From Gonatopus flavifemur (Eukaryota; Arthropoda; Insecta; Hymenoptera; Dryinidae), in NCBI GenBank assembly GCA_018340375.1, contig JAFFJZ010000010.1, positions 9,734,001 through 9,798,000 of the forward strand: a stretch of 64,000 bases of DNA, written 5' to 3'. A program made the position numbers and the translations under genes. The first letter of the stretch is position 1. Each line of letters starts with the position of its first letter. Below the pieces are notes generated by a model that saw only the letters and a program-made list of their open reading frames with translations, ran no database searches and was not told where the DNA came from. Below are positions 47,128 to 57,948 of the stretch, piece by piece.

Positions 47128-47412
47128 TAGTATGCCCTGTCCGAGAAGTCCCATAGATTCCCATGGATTCCCATAGGTGCTGTGACAATAACCGCATAGA
47201 AACCGATAGGCTACCTTATTTCTATCAAAATTAATCAGGTTTTGCCGATCATGCTGATAGAAACCCATGGAACATCAGATTCCACTTAGAATCTCATAGA
47301 AACCCTTGGGTCCTGTGACAATAACCGCATAGAAACCGATAGGATATCATTGATTCCATTAGGATTTCGCCTATCGGTTTCTATTGGTTTTTCCGCACAG
47401 GGTGGGCACTTG
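47128..47412. repeat. Repeats of AACCGCATAGAAACCGATAGG
   Basis: GTGACAATAACCGCATAGAA with ACCGATAGG occurs twice directly (47171 and 47316). It occurs once inverted as CCTATCGGTTTCTATTGG (47382). CCCATAGATTCCCATGGATT lies at the left edge. This is probably an old inverted-repeat element. Confidence 0.55.
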
Positions 47413-47994
47413 AAATATGAAGATCATTGCTGAGAATTATATATCTAATGTTTTATCATAAAAAGGGTTCATAATATGTGTATTACATTTATTTGAGCGA
47501 AAAAGAGAAATTTGACTCACCTACGCCAAACACTAACGGGAACCACAAACTGGGGTAGATATCAACCCCGCAAAAGCTGTACGTCTCCACCCCGTCACAG
47601 TAAATCAAAAACCGAAGGGTCTCTCAAGCTCGCCCCATGTTCAGAACCTGGAAAGATATTATGGTATAAGTCTCCAGAGGATTATGTCACTGGCTAACTT
47701 AGGAATGTAGTTCAAAGTTCACCTGGGGTAGATATCTACCCCGGTTTGAAGTTCTACACTGAGAAAAGAGCGACATAGGGACAGAAACCATCTTTGCATA
47801 GTTGAAGACTTATAGTTGCAGTAACCTGAAATCTGGTTGTGATAACAAGGAAAACAAAACAAAATCATGTAAATCTGGTTGCAACAGCTAGATGAAATGG
47901 TCAAAGCCTGGTTACGAGAACCAGATTTTTCTCTGAGTGTACCCGTGTAGAAATTTTCCCGGGCGTCCTGCATTGTATCCCAACATAGAGCTAC
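47413..47994. other. Non-coding stretch
   Basis: GGGGTAGATATCAACCCC (47545) and GGGGTAGATATCTACCCC (47723) are perfect or near-perfect short palindromes. No gene seen. Confidence 0.35.
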
Positions 47995-48180
47995 CTAGTC
48001 TTAGGCAGCAAAGGGCCTACCCGTGTTGCTATTATTAGCCCCCATTTTTCCCAGCTTGGGTAACCCGAATACAGCCTATGTGGGGCCAAGTTGAGCTATC
48101 AATGTGTTCCCCTGTTATGAGAATCTGGGTGCGCCTAACTACAGCCTGTATAGGACCTTGCCGGGCTCCCCATGTTTTCT
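47995..48180. repeat. CCCAGCTTGGG-type degenerate tract
   Basis: CCCAGCTTGGGTAACCC, TATGTGGGGCCAAGTTGAG and GTATAGGACCTTGCCGGGCT belong to the same word family as 49345-49520. Confidence 0.5.
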
Positions 48181-48206
48181 CAAGAATTCCAGTTCAGACA
48201 CGCCCA

Positions 48207-48463
48207 TACGAAGAAAAATTTTCTATTATAAATGACTATACTCATTGATATATTGAGGATACACTTGCATTTTGAGGTTATAAACCTAACACTCTCTTGA
48301 GAAGTACGAGACTTTTTGTTACTCAATGGTGAAATAATAGCATCTTGTAATACAAAGTATGATACTTTTTTGAAGAAGGTGAAGTATATAACCTCAAAAT
48401 GCAAGTATATCCTCAATATACCAGCGAGTATAGTAATTTATAATGGGAAATTTTTCTGTGTGC
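48207..48463. mobile_element. 257-bp foldback element
   Basis: TTTTCTATTATAAATGACTA, ATATATTGAGGATACACTTG and CATTTTGAGGTTATAAAC on the left are mirrored by GTATATAACCTCAAAATGCA, AGTATATCCTCAATATACC and GTAATTTATAATGGGAAA on the right. The arms are about 75 bp. Confidence 0.8.
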
Positions 48464-49028
48464 TTATAAAATCCATGTGCCGCCAAATTGAAACTACTAT
48501 TTTCCTCCGATACTTGAACTCAAACTTGCCCAAACACTGCACTGATTGGGAATAGTACCAAGGTCAGTGAAAGTGACAAATGACCCAGATAATATGCCCT
48601 CACGAAGCGACGCACATGGATACGCTTCTGCACGCGAATTGCACGCAAACCTAGGGGGGCGGGGGGGGGGGGGAGCTTCAAAATGTTATCTGGGAAACAG
48701 CTTTCAATTTATGGTACATGTTGTCAAATTTTTCTCGTTTTGATCAAACATAGAAATGCAATTCAAGAAATTTTTCATTCCATATTAGCCACAAGTGAAA
48801 GGTTTTTGTTTCACAGTGGAAATTTAACGGGTTCAAAAGTTTTTCAACTGATAAATTAATGAGAAAGAATACTGATAACTGATACCTTATAGAATTGATA
48901 ATAAAGAAGGGAACGTTATTGATATCAATTGGAGGATATTTATAAATATAAATCAAAAAACTATAGTTTATTGAGAAACCATCAAAATTAATTATTTTTA
49001 TTCAAAAAAGGAAAAACTTCATCTCATA
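48464..49028. other. Non-coding stretch with a long G run
   Basis: A G-tract interrupted by a single C occupies about 48654-48674. Otherwise plain DNA. Confidence 0.4.
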
Positions 49029-49132
49029 TATCCCCAAGGGAACATAAACCTTCACAAACGTTCAAGGAAAGTTCACGAACGTCCAGGAACATTCAATGAA
49101 CGTTCCTGAAGCTTCGCGTTCTCTTGGGGATC
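49029..49132. mobile_element. 104-bp element with ATCCCCAAGGGAAC ends
   Basis: TATCCCCAAGGGAAC on the left and GTTCTCTTGGGGATC on the right. The inside repeats AACGTTC and GAACGTCC in both directions. Confidence 0.6.
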
Positions 49133-49344
49133 CCATTCGTACTTTATCTCATTTGTATTGTTGAGTGAGTAGTATTTAGTATTCATGTAAATAGTTTAGA
49201 GTAACTTCATGATTAATTTTAGGGCCCAATAATGCTTTTCTGATTTTTTGATGGAGTCAGATAATGGATAAACATAGTAATATTGGGTGGAATATTTTCT
49301 CCGTGGAATATTTACCTTATTTAATCATTTTTGCAACAATTTAT

Positions 49345-49520
49345 TATACCTCCCAAGGCCCTAATTTCGAAGCCTGCATTGGTCTCATCGTAGGTACCTT
49401 ACATAGGCCCAAGCTGGGAATCCAGTACAGGCCCCGCAAATGGGTGCGTAACAATCCTATCTAGGGCCTGTACGGGTAACTCAGGCAGGGCCTGCAATAA
49501 AGTAAGGACGCCTAGTTTGG
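49345..49520. repeat. GGCCCAAGCTGGG-type degenerate tract
   Basis: ATAGGCCCAAGCTGGGAATC, GTACAGGCCCCGCAA and CTAGGGCCTGTACGGG illustrate the repeated palindromic style. Confidence 0.5.
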
Positions 49521-49668
49521 CCCTGGCTACCACCAAGAATCAATTTCCACACGGTTATGGTTAATTACGATCCGGGAAAAATTAATTTAAATCCACACGG
49601 TCAAAAATTTCTTGAAATTTCATTTATTTTCCAAGTAAACTCGTAAATGGGATTTCCAATTTTTGCTA

Positions 49669-49970
49669 CACGGAAAAAAAGGAAATAGCTGTGGCAGCTA
49701 CTCACTTTTTCAGCGCCCTTTTTTCACTACTGTAGCTACAAAAATTGCAACTGTAGCTATTTTTTAGCTACCACAGCAGGAAATCATAGCTGTAACTGCA
49801 CGGGTTTTGTGGTTGATATTTGGATAGCTAAATAATTTAGCTGTTGAATTTCCGCTACGATAGCTACATTTCTTGCTGTCACTGCTAAGTGAGGAGCTAT
49901 GACAGCTAAAAAATAGCTCCCGCAGCTAATTTTTAGCTATCCAAATAATAGCTAATTATTTTTTCCCGTG
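49669..49970. mobile_element. AGCT-rich element, 302-bp copy
   Basis: Starts CACGGAAAAAAAGGAAATAG and ends AATTATTTTTTCCCGTG. The interior alternates TAGCTGTGGCAGCTAC, TAGCTACCACAGCAGG, ATTTGGATAGCTAAATAATT and CCCGCAGCTAATTTTTAGC. It is a longer variant of the 35077-35304 element. Confidence 0.8.
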
Positions 49971-51220
49971 TATATTATATTATCCATAATATTACAGTTT
50001 ATCAACTGAATTTTCATTCAGATGTCATTGAAATTTCAAGAACTTTGTCAATCGCGTGAGTGAAAATTGTTTCCATCGCATGTGATTGAAGCTTCATGTA
50101 GAAATGTCTAATTGATTCTTTCCAAACATACTTCATTTTTGTGAATCATCTAAAAGTGAAGGCAATGCACACATTGGAAGGACAGTTGATACACACAAAT
50201 TTCAATCAATTAATGTGAAATTGTTTGTTGTTTTAGGTCTGCGTAGATCTAAATTGAAGACTTTTTTCCCAAAGTGGAATGTTTAAAAGAAAAGTATGCT
50301 TGAAACTTTGAAAGATAAAAGAATAAGAATTAATTATCCAATAAAATATTCGTGAAATGGAAAGTACTTTTTATTCCATCTGATTTATGAATATTAATTA
50401 GAATGTTTGAACATGAGAATAGAAAAATGTTTTTCAAATTTCTCTTTCCAATTTATCATCGCGTCACAGATAAAATAAAATTGCATTTTTCACGTAGATT
50501 TCCATCAAATTCCAAAGAAATTTTTCCCTTCTCTCAAATTCAATGAAACTCAAGTTATGACTCGTGGTCACGGTGTGAACAAATTTCACTCTTTAGATCA
50601 TAATTGGTGAAACGTAATCGAGGGTAATGAAATCTAAATAATGGCTGATTCATATTTATTACTTTCGTCGTTCGTTATCGGTTGATAATTAAGTTTAATC
50701 GAAATAAGATCTGAATCAAAGAATCGTCGGTTCAAATCGATTTGGATAAACGGAAATGAAAAGCGAATCATATTATTTCTGATGAATTCGAAAAGGTGAT
50801 TGTACTTGGAGGAATTGTAGTTGAATGAGAAAAGGAGAAAATTATGTGTATTCGGGCGTTAACGGTATGAAAAGAATACTTTGCCTTTCTAAGCTCTGAT
50901 GATACTTTGTATTATTTTAGAATTCACGAAATCAATTAGAAACAAGGAATTTGTGTAAATTGAAAAATGAGTTTCTTGTTTCTTGCTAGAATGTTCAGGA
51001 CAGATTTGTTCAGTGTTGCCAAAACACTCCCGTGGTTTCTAGATTTAGCCCCATCGCAACATCCCTTGAATCGCAGTTTCAAGTACAACACTTGACACTC
51101 TGGCACTCTGTTGAGCTTTTGTACATTCAAAAAAGTGTTCGGTCTATTACTTCCAAGTATCGACATAAATTCGCCACTTCTAGTTTATAACTCCTACGAC
51201 ATCGGAATTAAAAGAGCCGT
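49971..51220. other. Unique non-coding stretch
   Basis: AT-rich, repeat-poor, with no supported gene. Confidence 0.4.
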
Positions 51221-51373
51221 AGTAGCACAAGGATGTTTGGAATAGTCCATAGATGTCCATAGAACAATCAAATATGCGAAAATATTCTATGGATGTTCAT
51301 AGGACATTCAAAATGTAACAATATATTCTGTGTATATTCATAGAATATTCCAAACATTCTTGTGCTACTTGGG
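51221..51373. mobile_element. MITE, CCCAAGTARCACAAG family, copy C
   Basis: AGTAGCACAAGGATGTTTGG and CCAAACATTCTTGTGCTACT then TGGG form the ends. The inside has TATTCTATGGATGTTCATAG-type units in both orientations. Confidence 0.8.
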
Positions 51374-51478
51374 AGAATTAAAATAAGATTAAACTATACG
51401 AAATTACTATTCAACAGAAGAATATATTTTTCACCAAACAATGCTGAAATCGCGATTAAATAATTCAATTTCAATACC

Positions 51479-51820
51479 CCCTGCTAAAAATACCAGGCGC
51501 AATCGGATAGAAAATTGTTGTCAGCCTTTGAACGGTTTCTTTTCCAGGTAATCAAGGCAAAAACTGGCAAACTTCCTACCCGGTTTCGTCCGGAATTACC
51601 AACTCGGAATATCCTGTGAAAAACTGTCCGAATTTTTTTAGGACAGTTTGCAATTCACAGACTGTGATATCCAGTCAAAAACTGGCGAAAATTTTCCTTC
51701 CAGGTTTTGACAGGATGTCACAATTCAGTGATTCCGGACCAAATCGGGTAGAAAATTTGTCAGTTTTTGCCTGGATTACCTGGAAAAGAAACCATTCAAA
51801 GCCTGGCATTTTTAGCAGGG
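51479..51820. mobile_element. 342-bp inverted-repeat element, CCCTGCTAAAAAT ends
   Basis: Starts CCCTGCTAAAAATACCAGGC and ends GCCTGGCATTTTTAGCAGGG. Inner arms share GAACGGTTTCTTTTCCAGGT and TAATC / GATTACCTGGAAAAGAAACC. Non-coding. Confidence 0.85.
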
Positions 51821-52734
51821 CTGTCTTAATCGCAGCTGGTGGAAAAAAAGTTTGGGACCAATAGATCTGAATGGAAATATAAACTCGAAGTTCAACTGAC
51901 CGTAATGCAATTATGCCCGAAAAAAGACCGCGTATTACAAGTCATGCTCCAGTCCCGTAATACTATGGTTACCAATTTTCTTTTGGGTCTATTCCATTCG
52001 GGTCGATGGCATTTCAGACTCATTTCCATTCTGGTCTATTGACCCCTACCAAAAAATCGTGTATGCAGGCTCATAAAGCCTTATATAAACGCAGATGAAA
52101 TTACCTGAAATATTCCTACACTTTACAGTAAAGTGTCAAATTACATTTTGAACATTATTTGTTATGTTTTGTTGATCAAATTACTATGTGTTCTTGTGAA
52201 GAGTGACAGAATTCTGTTACTGATAGAAAGTATAGTAATTTTAAACACAAAACATAATCCATCACCTCACAATGTGATTTTATCCCCATTTTACTGTGAA
52301 GTGTAGTAATTGTTAAGTCAACGTTTCCCTGAGCGTAGGTCAATGGTTGATCATAGGAAATCTATTAATGAATTGGCCCTATTGAACGGAATTACCAATG
52401 GAAAGCTCCTAGCTCCCCCCCCTCCCTAACCTGGCAACAGTGCTTTATTCTGCTAAAATTTCAGAAATTCATATGATGATTCTGTATATAATATTTGGTC
52501 ATTTTTGTCTGCATTTGCTCAAAACTTCATACAGGCGCAGATAATATTCGAAATGTCTATTAAGACTTCTTCTTCTTCTTATCAATAAGTTTTCCAAAGT
52601 TCATCGGTAGATTTTAAAAGGAAAAAAAATAATCCAACGAATACAAGCAGAGAATTCTCGCCTACATTATTCCACTCCCGCTTCCCACGAAAAGAAATGA
52701 TTCGCTATTATTTGTTGAATACCTGAAAATGAGA
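51821..52734. other. Non-coding stretch
   Basis: CACTTTACAGTAAAGTG at about 52118-52136 and TTTTACTGTGAAGTG at about 52290-52305 are weak inverted ends of a possible old element. No gene seen. Confidence 0.35.
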
Positions 52735-52887
52735 TGTGGAAGCCACCTTTTAGCTGCCATCGCTATTCGGTTAGCGGTAGCGGCAAGGAATCTAGCTGTC
52801 ACAGCTAAATTATTTGGCTATTCAAATATCAATCACGAAATCTGTGCAATCACAGCTACGATTTCTTACTGCGTTAGCTGATAAATA

Positions 52888-53620
52888 CACGGAGAGAAAT
52901 GTGTTTGGAAAAATTACCATCTTATTCGTAAACTAGAACTCTTCGGAAAAATCAGACAATGACTTATAACATAACTCCTGATCAGTTGTGATGGTAAAAA
53001 TCCAACCCTGGTAAAATAAAGCGTATATGAAGCGAAAAACGTTTCAATTCCCTCTTCCTCAAACGTATGATGCTTGCTTGCTGTGGAGTGATGATATCAT
53101 ACGTTCCGCATATGCTTCATAAACTCTTGATCCCCTTCCACACACGCTCTATGTAACGTAATACTGAGTTACATCAAGCGTATGCAAAACCTACCTATTC
53201 TGACTTCAAATAATATTTTTAAGCGTTCGTTACCAACGAGGATTTCATGGCTCAATGGATAAGCCCCTCGTCTTCCACGATGGAGATCACTGGTTCGATT
53301 CTCACTATGGGATTCAATTTTTTAAGTTTATTTTCTTGAATTTTATACGCTTCCTCTGTTTCAATTCCCGCTCCACATACTCTTTGTATCCTCTTCATTC
53401 AAGCTTCGTATACTTTGCATCAACGTCTCTGTTACCCTCCAGTGCACGCTTCGTTTACTCTTCCGTAACGCTTCCATTTTCACCAGGGAAATTAATCTCA
53501 ATTCTTACCATTACAACTGGCAATGATTAGGAGTTATGTTATAAGTTATTGTCTGATTTTTCCAAATAATTCTAATCTACGAATTCAATGGTAATCTTTC
53601 CAAATAAATTTCTCTGCGTG
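52888..53620. mobile_element. 733-bp nested element, CACGGAGAGAAAT ends, TA target
   Basis: TA|CACGGAGAGAAATGTGTTTG on the left and AAATAAATTTCTCTGCGTG|TA on the right. The terminal inverted repeats extend about 110 bp (AATCAGACAATGACTTATAA / TTATAAGTTATTGTCTGATT). No transposase is encoded; the interior contains a tRNA-like sequence (53240-53312). TA target and ends match the small 35875-36021 element. Confidence 0.82.
53240..53312 (+). repeat. tRNA-like sequence inside the 733-bp element
   Basis: TGGCTCAATGG (53248-53258) and GGTTCGATTCT (53292-53302) match pol III A and B boxes at tRNA spacing. The D and T arms are recognisable, but the acceptor and anticodon stems are imperfect. It is more likely a captured tRNA or SINE head than a working tRNA gene. 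Confidence 0.55.
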
Positions 53621-53698
53621 TACCTATAGGTGCAATTCGTTCAGCTACAGCAGCGAAAACAGTGAGGTTAAAAGGTGAGTGGCTGCCACCGCTAGTTT

Positions 53699-53828
53699 CC
53701 CTGCTTATCAAAGAATCTCATTGAACCGATTGATTCTCATTGATTCCGATGCAGAAAATCGATTCAAACCCATCAAAAATTGATTTCCAATAGGTTTCAA
53801 TCGGTCCAACGAGATTCTCTGAGCAGGG
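53699..53828. mobile_element. MITE, CCCTGCTT family, copy 2
   Basis: Starts CCCTGCTTATCAAAGAATCT and ends AGATTCTCTGAGCAGGG. The arms share TGAACCGATTGATTCTCATT-like sequence with the copy at 32925-33032. Confidence 0.8.
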
Positions 53829-56554
53829 GTTGGCGTGTTTAATTTCGAAATAAATTTCAAAGCTGCTTATCTTCCAATTTCCTCAGAAAAAAAATACCAC
53901 GCTACAATTCTCCCATTTGAAATCTTAGAAATTCGTCGCACAATTTCTTGTAGTTATAAAACCACTCGCGTTCGCAATTCAATCGGAATGAAACGTTTCA
54001 TTTTGTTATTCAACACAAAACATTGGAATTTATGACAAGTAACGGTACAGAATTAAAATAAATGCCATGTACGTAGTTAGTATTGGCAAACGACGGTAAC
54101 GAATGACAACATATGAGTATAATACAGTTGGGTACCGCCCAACGTTCGTTATTACGTTCGAGACAATCCTTTGTAAAACTCCCTGTCTTTGAATCTATTA
54201 GTTCTATCATTCGTCATTGGAATACATCCACCGTTTTGTAGAACTCAAAGTATATTTTCCATTTCATAATCGACAATACGAAAGGATGAGAATAAATGCC
54301 ACAAAACATGGATTTCATTTTTTAATTTTCTTAGATAGTTTTTTTTCAAGGATCGAATGAAATATCAAAAATCATATCAAAGAGTGTTCTCAGCGCGTTC
54401 TTCTCCAAGCAAACATTTATGACACTTTGAAAAACAATAATTGGAATATACGATACAATGGAATTTCACGTTCTAATTCACATTTCATTTCCATCGTAAT
54501 ACTACGATGGATTTCAATTGAAAAAAGTTTCAACATATTGCACACGTTCTACATTATGGATTTTAATGCTTCGCCACTTTAATTAGTTGACATACAAGTA
54601 CCAACGTATATCCCTGAAATTGCAACATTTTTCGTAACGCTATGTCGATGACTCACGCGATGTGGTTAACGTGAATTAGACAGGGTCTTAACCAATTTTG
54701 CGATTTCAAAGGGAATGAGCGATCATACGTAAGAGAAAAAAAATGATTCTGGTAACGCAGATTCGTGTAGTACGTTGAGGCGACACGTGCAATAACGACT
54801 TGGAAATCTTTGTAAGATCAAGAGATATCTGATGTGGTGTATGTCACCCCGTGGCGCAAGTGTCATATGATTATTACAGGTTTTCCCCACTTTCACTATA
54901 AATTTTAGGGGTTTCTCATTGTCAGTAATGATTGTCTAATCCAGTGCATCAAAAACTAAGGAAATCCACACTGCATTTACTTCTGCATCAATGGGCAAAA
55001 ATCGACACTTTTGACACCGCTTTCTTCGGTTAGAAAAGATGAAACGTTTATTCGAGAATGTACTTTTAGCTTTCGACATTCCCACTCTCAATATTTTAAT
55101 AGAAGCATAATTGCTAATTGCCAAGACACAATGATCCAAAAAATGTTTTAAAACTGAATTCTTCAAAATAAGTAGGAAAGATCCCATCAATCTCATCACC
55201 CATAAATTGTTCTAAAATTGTTGGTTATCAAGTTAGAATTCAATTCATGCACTTTCAATCGATAGAATTCCTTCTTTGAAAATCGTGGTCATTTAGAAAT
55301 CGGAAATCTAGAATAGCGGATGAACAGTGACGACGATGTGCTCTTCTCTGGCTCAATGCAGTACAAATAACTGGCGCGATACACAGTGATAGGTGGTTTT
55401 CGATTGAACTTATAATTATTTGAAGTGAATGGTTCTTAAAATCATCCAAACAAATATTTACTTGACTTTCATATAAGGTGAAATTATATTCACTTCAAAA
55501 TCCATACAATATGTTCCCGATTTTTTTAATTCAACATATATTATTTATTCAACGATAGATTAAGATTTCTTGATTGGAAGAAAAATTTATTTGAATCAAA
55601 TAAATCAAAACAAAATCATTGTAAATTCTAGAATCTAAGAAACAGTTTTATCTGTGTAGACGCCCTTTTGTAGACAATAAAGAAGCTCGAACGTTGACAA
55701 GATTATTTGGGCTCCCAGGCGTTAATGGATTACAGAAGTCGTTATTAGTTAACTCATTGAATGCATTATGGAGATGTTTATGGAGAAAAATAGACTGTTG
55801 ACGTTTCAATGGAGTTATTGCAAACTAGTACCGAGAGTAATGAAACCAAGGAACTTGCATTATGCAGGAATCAGGTGTGGTGTGAGATGGGATAATTAAT
55901 ACCATTCATCCTTATAGTTTGATCTTATGTGCGAATGATATAAGGTGTGTAGGTTGAAAGTGATGTGAAAACGCGAAGCGATGAAGGCTCTTTCATTGAA
56001 TTTGTAAACCATGTGTAAAATTCAAATTGAATATGGGAACGGCTGGCAACAGTGAATTAACAATTCATTAAGAATATCTTACTATTGATTTATTATCTAG
56101 ATCAAAAGAAAAATTAACAGAGCGATTGTCCTTTTATATACATCCTATACTTTGACATAGATACAAATTCATGTTTCTTTTCAAAAGGAAATGAAAGTAA
56201 AATTGTCTCGTAAGATTCTAGTGGATGTACTAAAAAATTGTGTCTCTGGCGATTCCAGAATGACCAATTTTTATCGTCAGTTATTTTTAGTTATCTTTAG
56301 GTGAGTTGAAAACTGAGCTGAAAAAATGGTTACTTCATGGTTTATTTTATCGAAAATGAAGCTTCTCGATCAAAAAAGACAAGAAAAATTTACTTTATTT
56401 TGAAATAACTAAAAAATCACCAAATTAAGATTGATTCAATTTCAATGAATTTTTATTCAAAGAAAGTTCTAAAATAACCATGAAGTTACCAAAAAATCAA
56501 CGTTCTTACCAAAATGTGACAAAAGGTAAACTGCACTTTTTGGTCGCTTTTCAA
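53829..56554. other. Unique non-coding stretch
   Basis: About 2.7 kb with no recognisable repeat or gene. Short open frames on both strands (for example 54936-55199 minus) lack splice sites and family resemblance. Confidence 0.4.
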
Positions 56555-57207
56555 TTCACCAACCCATGTGGGAATTGCCAGAGTTGTCAAAAGGCGCAGT
56601 ACTGGCAAGGTTGTATTTGCCGGAGTCCGGCAGAAACAACGATTTCTATTTTCACTGGCAAGTATTGGTTCCCGTAGATAGACAGTTCTGCGCCAGTACT
56701 CAATCTTCACCGCTGAGCAAGGACCCAAGTTTTAGGAACATTGTACAAGCTAGTATTCATACAACATCGGTCGTGAATCAGAATCCAAAACAACTTTATT
56801 TCAATAGACCCAGGCTATGCCAGTACTGAGCCAGCGCTAATTACATTGTAAAATACATGAGACCATGATACTCTCACAGTATTGTTGTAACGTCGTTCTA
56901 GTACTGAATTGTTAGGGGATCAAAAATCAAATTCATTCTTTAGTCGGACAGTTGCTTTCGTGAGACGAGACTGGGCCAGTAGTGAACCAGAACTGATAAC
57001 GCTGCGGAATACACGAAAAGACAACATACTACCAGTACCGGTGCAACGTTGCCTTACCACGGAATCAGTGGTGAATTTGGATTAAAATTAAGTTAACAAC
57101 ACAGTGCCAGTACTAGACTGAGACTAGACATGAGACTGTACTAGTATTGATATAACTTTGTCTCACTATGGGATCGATGGGGAAGCGAAGTTCCAATCAA
57201 CGGTCTA

Positions 57208-57458
57208 CACTGTAAAAAACTTATATGGGAAACTTCGCATAAATATTCAGAAGTAATTCACACTCACATGCGTTAGGAATTTTCCATATTTCACTAGGAA
57301 TTTACCGGAAGATGATAGTAAAAATTCCATAAAGTTTGGAATTTTTAGTTAAATTTATGTAAAATTTCATATACTTTTAACAGAAATTAATTCCCTATCG
57401 CATGATTGAAATTTTCCGATTGCTGCGTATAGAAGAATTCCGATTATTTTTCACAGTG
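57208..57458. mobile_element. MITE, CACTGTAAAAAA family, copy 2
   Basis: TA|CACTGTAAAAAACTTATATG on the left and GATTATTTTTCACAGTG|TA on the right, 251 bp. It lies within the CCAGTACTGG cluster. Confidence 0.87.
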
Positions 57459-57654
57459 TAGAAATACGGCTGTTTTAGTGAGACAGAGATGTGCCAGTAT
57501 TAAGCCAGACTCCATAAAAACGTAGAATACCGTAGAGAACCGACACCGTGCGAGTATGGATAGAACTTTGTTTCACCACGGCAACTATGATGAATCGTCG
57601 AACTTCAACGAAATTTTTACAATAAATGGCAATTTGAGTAATCCATCGTCTACA

Positions 57655-57706
57655 CGGAGATTGGCTGATGTGATAGACCCGGGTTCAATTCTCATTGGGT
57701 GAACTT
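57655..57706 (+). repeat. Truncated tRNA-like remnant
   Basis: GGGTTCAATTCTC (57681-57693) is B-box-like. TTGGCTGATGTG lies only about 10 bp before it, so the anticodon region is deleted. Confidence 0.35.
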
Positions 57707-57776
57707 TCAAATTCCACTTTCTAAATGCCTGTATTTGGAAAAATTTTGAATTCTAAATTCGAATTATTTTTTTTTA

Positions 57777-57805
57777 TTAGGTGTACAAATAAGTTTCCGC
57801 GGTTT
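57777..57805 (+). repeat. Mariner left terminal inverted repeat
   Basis: 29 bp, identical to the reverse complement of the right repeat; adjacent TA target at 57775-57776. Confidence 0.97.
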
Positions 57806-57948
57806 GTCAAAAGATGGCCCCACCAGAAGGTTATGGAGAAATTGTCAGATGTAAAACGTAATATCCCAAGTTTAGTCATCTGGCAACACCATAACCTTGA
57901 AGTACTAGTGATTCCGTATCAGCATCACGTAATTTTTTTCGTGCAAAA

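Larger units (their letters stand above)
52735..53690. mobile_element. AGCT-rich element split by a later insertion
   Basis: Left part 52735-52887 (CACCTTTTAGCTGCCATCGC, TCTAGCTGTCACAGCTAAAT) and right part 53623-53690 (TTCAGCTACAGCAGCG, AAAAGGTGAGTGGCTGCC) are the two ends of one AGCT-family element. The 52888-53620 element interrupts them. Confidence 0.65.

Noticed and set aside
48654..48674. G-run as a quadruplex regulatory element
   Set aside because: A single homopolymer-like run with no gene nearby; may also be a sequencing artefact.
53240..53312. Functional tRNA gene
   Set aside because: A and B boxes are present but acceptor and anticodon stems do not pair well; it lies inside a transposable element.
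54936..55199. Minus-strand frame with RRKRCQKCRF resembling a zinc-binding patch
   Set aside because: Too few cysteines, no flanking exons or splice sites, and no recognised family.
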